Source: Achromobacter spanius (GTDB taxonomy: Bacteria; Pseudomonadota; Gammaproteobacteria; Burkholderiales; Burkholderiaceae_B). Taken from it: DNA of 64,000 nt. The stretch covers positions 4,464,001 to 4,528,000 of the forward strand of contig NZ_CP025030.1 in NCBI RefSeq assembly GCF_002812705.1, read 5' to 3'. A program made the translations under genes and the position numbers. The notes beneath the pieces are model-generated. The model ran no database searches. It worked only from the letters and a program-made list of their open reading frames with translations, and was not told where the DNA came from. Below are positions 61,481-64,000 of this stretch, one piece after another (the first letter of the stretch is position 1; each line of letters begins with the position of its first letter).

Positions 61481-63295
61481 TCAGGATTCCTTGGCCGCCG
61501 TTTTGCGGGGGCTGCGGGTGCGCGACGCGGTCTTGCGGGCGGGCTTGGCAGGCGCCTCGGCCGTGGCTTCAGCAGCTGGTGCCGATGCCGCCGCTTCGGT
61601 TGCCACCGATTCCGTTGCAACGGCTCGGGTGGTACGACCCGCTTCGGATTCCGCCGACTTGGCCTTCGTGGTCTTGCTGGCGGTACGGCCGCGCTTGGCC
61701 GGGGCTGCCGGAGCGGGAGCAGGTTCCGCCGCGGGCCTGGCGTTTCCGCCCGCGAACGGGTCTGCCACTTTAGCGGGCGCCTTGTCGGCTGCCTCGCGGC
61801 GCGTCTCCGCAGGGGGCTCAACAAACGTCCATTCCGCAATATTCACGGCAGGCAGCGGCTGGCGCGCCTGCGGCAAGGGCGTCGGCATGGGCGGCAGGCG
61901 TGACGGCTGGACAGGCTTGGGCGCTTGAGCGCGCGCCAGCGCATCCGCGCGCATGGACTCCAGTTTGGCGACTTCCCGGGCAAGCGCCTTGGCAGTTTCG
62001 TCGTCGGCCTCGGCCTGCTTGTCCACCTGGGCCTGCTTGTTCGCCTGGCGTTCAGCCTGGGCCGCGCCCTGGAACGAACCGGGCGACGTAGTGGCTGGCG
62101 TAGTGGCTGGCGTAGTGGACGGCGTAGTGGACGGCGTATGCGAGCCCTCTTGCGCCCCCTCTTGCACCCCCTCGGCCGCGGCAACCGGAAGGACCAACTG
62201 CGCGTCCGGCGCGGCGTCAGACGATGCGGCCATCGCCGCTTCGCTCGCGCCTTGCTCGACCGCATGGCTGGCGCCTCGGCCGGATCCGCCCGACTTGCGG
62301 CCGCCGCGCGATTTGCGGGCAGGCCGGGAAGTGCTTTCTTCTTGCACCGCTCCCGTTTGGCTGTCATCGACATCCACCTGCGCCGCCTGTGCCGACTGGC
62401 GGCCCTGCGACGACCGGGATCCGCCCTGGCCGCCCGAGCGGTTCACGGCCGGCGCGCCGTCGATGCTGTCGCGATACACGTAGGTGCCGGACTTCTCTTC
62501 GCGGCCCACTTCCAGGAAGCCGCGCGACTGCGCTTCGTCCAGCAGGTTGCCGAAGGCACGGAAGCCGTAGTACGACTCGTTGAAATCCGGCTTGCGGCGC
62601 TTCAACGCATCTTTCAATGCCGATGCCCAGATCTTGCCGCTGTCGCCGCGTTCGGCCATCAGCGCCTCGAAGGTCTCGACGACCATGTCCACGGCCTGGG
62701 TCTTGCGCGCTTCCAGTTCTTCCTTGCGGCGGCGTTCTTCGTCCGGCGTGCGGCGTTGGCCGGTACCGGCAGCGGCGCCACCACGGTTGTCGCGGCGGGC
62801 GTCGGCGGTGCGCTGGCCTTCGCGCGCCAGGTCGTCATAGAAGATGAATTCGTCGCAGTTGGCAATCAGCAGGTCGGACGTGGATTGCTTCACGCCCACG
62901 CCGATCACCTTCTTGTTGTTCTCGCGCAGCTTGGACACCAGGGGCGAAAAGTCGGAATCGCCGCTGATGATCACAAAAGTATTGACGTGCGACTTGGTAT
63001 AGCAGAAGTCCAGCGCGTCCACGACCAGCCGGATGTCGGCGGAATTCTTGCCCGATTGGCGCACGTGCGGAATTTCGATCAGCTCGAAATTGGCCTCGTG
63101 CATGGGGGCCTTGAATTCCTTGTAGCGTTCCCAGTCGCAATAGGCTTTCTTGACGACGATGCTGCCCTTGAGCAGCAGGCGTTCCAGCACCGGCCGGATG
63201 TCGAACTTCTGGTATTTGGTGTCCCGCACACCCAGCGCCACGTTCTCGAAGTCGCAGAAAAGCGCCATGCTGACGTTTTCGTTGGGGGTAGTCAT
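61481..63295 (-). CDS. NYN-domain protein with OST-HTH/LOTUS domain and basic Ala/Lys tail
   Basis: A 604-residue protein. The N-terminal NYN (PIN-like nuclease) domain has D15 in FCDFENVALG, D87 in KNSADIRLVVDALD, and D113/D115 in SGDSDFSPLV, all predicted metal ligands, so RNA cleavage is likely. Residues about 200-280 form an OST-HTH (LOTUS) module, typically RNA-binding (IWASALKDALKRRKPDFNESYYGFRAFGNLL). The second half is disordered: a SHTPSTTPSTTPATTPATT repeat and a histone-H1-like tail with KPARKTASRTRSPRKTAAKES. ATG 63295 has GGAGA upstream. The nucleic-acid target is unknown. Confidence 0.9.
   Translation of the reverse strand: MTTPNENVSMALFCDFENVALGVRDTKYQKFDIRPVLERLLLKGSIVVKKAYCDWERYKEFKAPMHEANFELIEIPHVRQSGKNSADIRLVVDALDFCYTKSHVNTFVIISGDSDFSPLVSKLRENNKKVIGVGVKQSTSDLLIANCDEFIFYDDLAREGQRTADARRDNRGGAAAGTGQRRTPDEERRRKEELEARKTQAVDMVVETFEALMAERGDSGKIWASALKDALKRRKPDFNESYYGFRAFGNLLDEAQSRGFLEVGREEKSGTYVYRDSIDGAPAVNRSGGQGGSRSSQGRQSAQAAQVDVDDSQTGAVQEESTSRPARKSRGGRKSGGSGRGASHAVEQGASEAAMAASSDAAPDAQLVLPVAAAEGVQEGAQEGSHTPSTTPSTTPATTPATTSPGSFQGAAQAERQANKQAQVDKQAEADDETAKALAREVAKLESMRADALARAQAPKPVQPSRLPPMPTPLPQARQPLPAVNIAEWTFVEPPAETRREAADKAPAKVADPFAGGNARPAAEPAPAPAAPAKRGRTASKTTKAKSAESEAGRTTRAVATESVATEAAASAPAAEATAEAPAKPARKTASRTRSPRKTAAKES
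62088..62135 (-). repeat. 12-bp tandem repeat inside the NYN gene
   Basis: GTAGTGGCTGGC twice (62088-62111) and GTAGTGGACGGC twice (62112-62135). It encodes the TPST/TPAT repeats in frame, so copy-number change would not shift the frame. Confidence 0.85.
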
Positions 63296-63593
63296 ATTCG
63301 TCTCCAAAGCGAGGCGGCCACGTGCTTCGGGCCGCCAGATAGCGCTCATGATATACATATCCGGCATTACCCCCCGTCTTCCCTCCCCTTGAGCCGCGCA
63401 TTTGTTACCACCGCGGCGGCTTGACCCGGCCCTGTTTCCGACGGTACCGGCCAGATCCTGACGACTTGCCTAAGCCGGCGCTTACCGGCCCTTTCGCCCC
63501 GCTTTCCGGCGGATTGACTTGGGCGCGTGCTGGCTAGAATTCCCGACAATCCGGCATTCCGGCTCGGCGTGCCATCCCCTTCGGGCAAGATCC

Positions 63594-64000
63594 ATGAATC
63601 CGTCTACCCTCATCGGCGCCGCCGTCGGCCTGCTTAGCCTTGTTATCGTCGTGGCGCTGTCCGCCACCGACGCCAGCATGTACGTCAACCTGCCGGGCTT
63701 GGCCATCGTGCTGGGCGGCACCTGCGCCGCGCTGTTCATCGCCTACCCGCTGCATGAAGTGCTGCGGATCTTCAAGCTGGTCCGCACGGTGTTCCGCAAC
63801 GACCAGCACGACCAGCAGCGCGACATCGAAGAACTGGCCACGATGGCGCAACTGTGGATGAACACCGACGTCCACAAGGTCGAGCACGAGCTCAAGAAGG
63901 TGTCGAACCCGTTCTTGCGTACCGGCGTGCAGTTGATCATCGACAACACCCCCGAAGACCAGATCATTGAAGTGCTGCAATGGCGCGTGGCGCGGCTGCG
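63594..64000 (+). CDS. MotA/PomA-type flagellar motor stator protein (partial)
   Basis: The first 135 codons of a MotA-family protein; the rest is outside the window. It begins MNPSTLIGAAVGLLSLVIVV, with the first helix at about 4-22, a second helix in LPGLAIVLGGTCAALFIAYP (35-54), and the cytosolic loop starting LHEVLRIFKLVRTVFRNDQH, all as in MotA/PomA. A partner with an OmpA domain (MotB) would be expected immediately downstream. Compared with flagellar-cluster motA genes this one stands outside a flagellar operon as far as visible, so it may be a secondary stator. Confidence 0.85.
   Translation, partial: MNPSTLIGAAVGLLSLVIVVALSATDASMYVNLPGLAIVLGGTCAALFIAYPLHEVLRIFKLVRTVFRNDQHDQQRDIEELATMAQLWMNTDVHKVEHELKKVSNPFLRTGVQLIIDNTPEDQIIEVLQWRVARL

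Overview
The window is a high-GC, densely coding chromosomal segment. Gene content points to a betaproteobacterium of the Alcaligenaceae, most like Achromobacter or Bordetella: a Bug-type (TctC) solute receptor, many IclR/LysR/GntR/TetR-controlled catabolic and efflux operons, an imuA-imuB-dnaE2 mutagenesis cassette, and a QueE with the CX14CX2C cluster motif. This assignment is inferred from gene families, not from a marker gene. I found no rRNA, tRNA, CRISPR array, insertion sequence, prophage or integrase.

Layout. 1-4.5 kb: end of a MAPEG protein, a CPBP protease, an ArsR + Old Yellow Enzyme pair, the ribosome-rescue hydrolase ArfB, and queE-queD of the queuosine pathway. 4.7-9.9 kb: a MarR-controlled FUSC/DUF1656/HlyD/outer-membrane-factor exporter of the aromatic-acid type, closed by a clear terminator. 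10-15.5 kb: a protein made of two copies of one unknown ~100-residue domain, followed by a TPP enzyme, a Bug receptor and a short-chain dehydrogenase, with a convergent IclR gene. 15.5-18 kb: hydrolase YpfH and a LysP-type permease. 18-23.4 kb: SOS cassette imuA-imuB-dnaE2 behind a near-perfect LexA box. 23.6-30 kb: an I78-type lipoprotein, then a seven-gene minus-strand operon (RraA-fold aldolase, aminotransferase, polar amino-acid ABC importer, LysR regulator). 30-32.7 kb: ParB-like, LON-domain and AhpD-like genes, then a VOC protein. 32.8-37 kb: IclR, GMC oxidoreductase and an MHS-type transporter. 37-43.6 kb: a tripartite RND efflux operon with a divergent TetR gene. 43.6-47.3 kb: aldo/keto reductase, class-C-type serine hydrolase and serine-glyoxylate aminotransferase. 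47.5-55.3 kb: a GntR regulator and a complete peptide ABC importer with an M20 peptidase. 55.3-64 kb: small regulators and hypotheticals, a tandem retropepsin-like protein, an NYN/OST-HTH protein, and the start of a MotA-type stator gene.

Most genes are ordinary for the group. The best candidates for something undescribed are: (1) the duplicated-domain protein and its TPP/Bug/SDR operon with two matching palindromes; (2) an exported protein with two retropepsin-like DTG lobes in one chain; (3) the importer-aminotransferase-aldolase operon, which would fit uptake and cleavage of a 4-hydroxy-glutamate-type amino acid; and (4) six copies of a ~65-bp intergenic palindromic element ending in GTAG. 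None is proven by sequence reading alone. Several operators are proposed from palindromes next to regulator genes.
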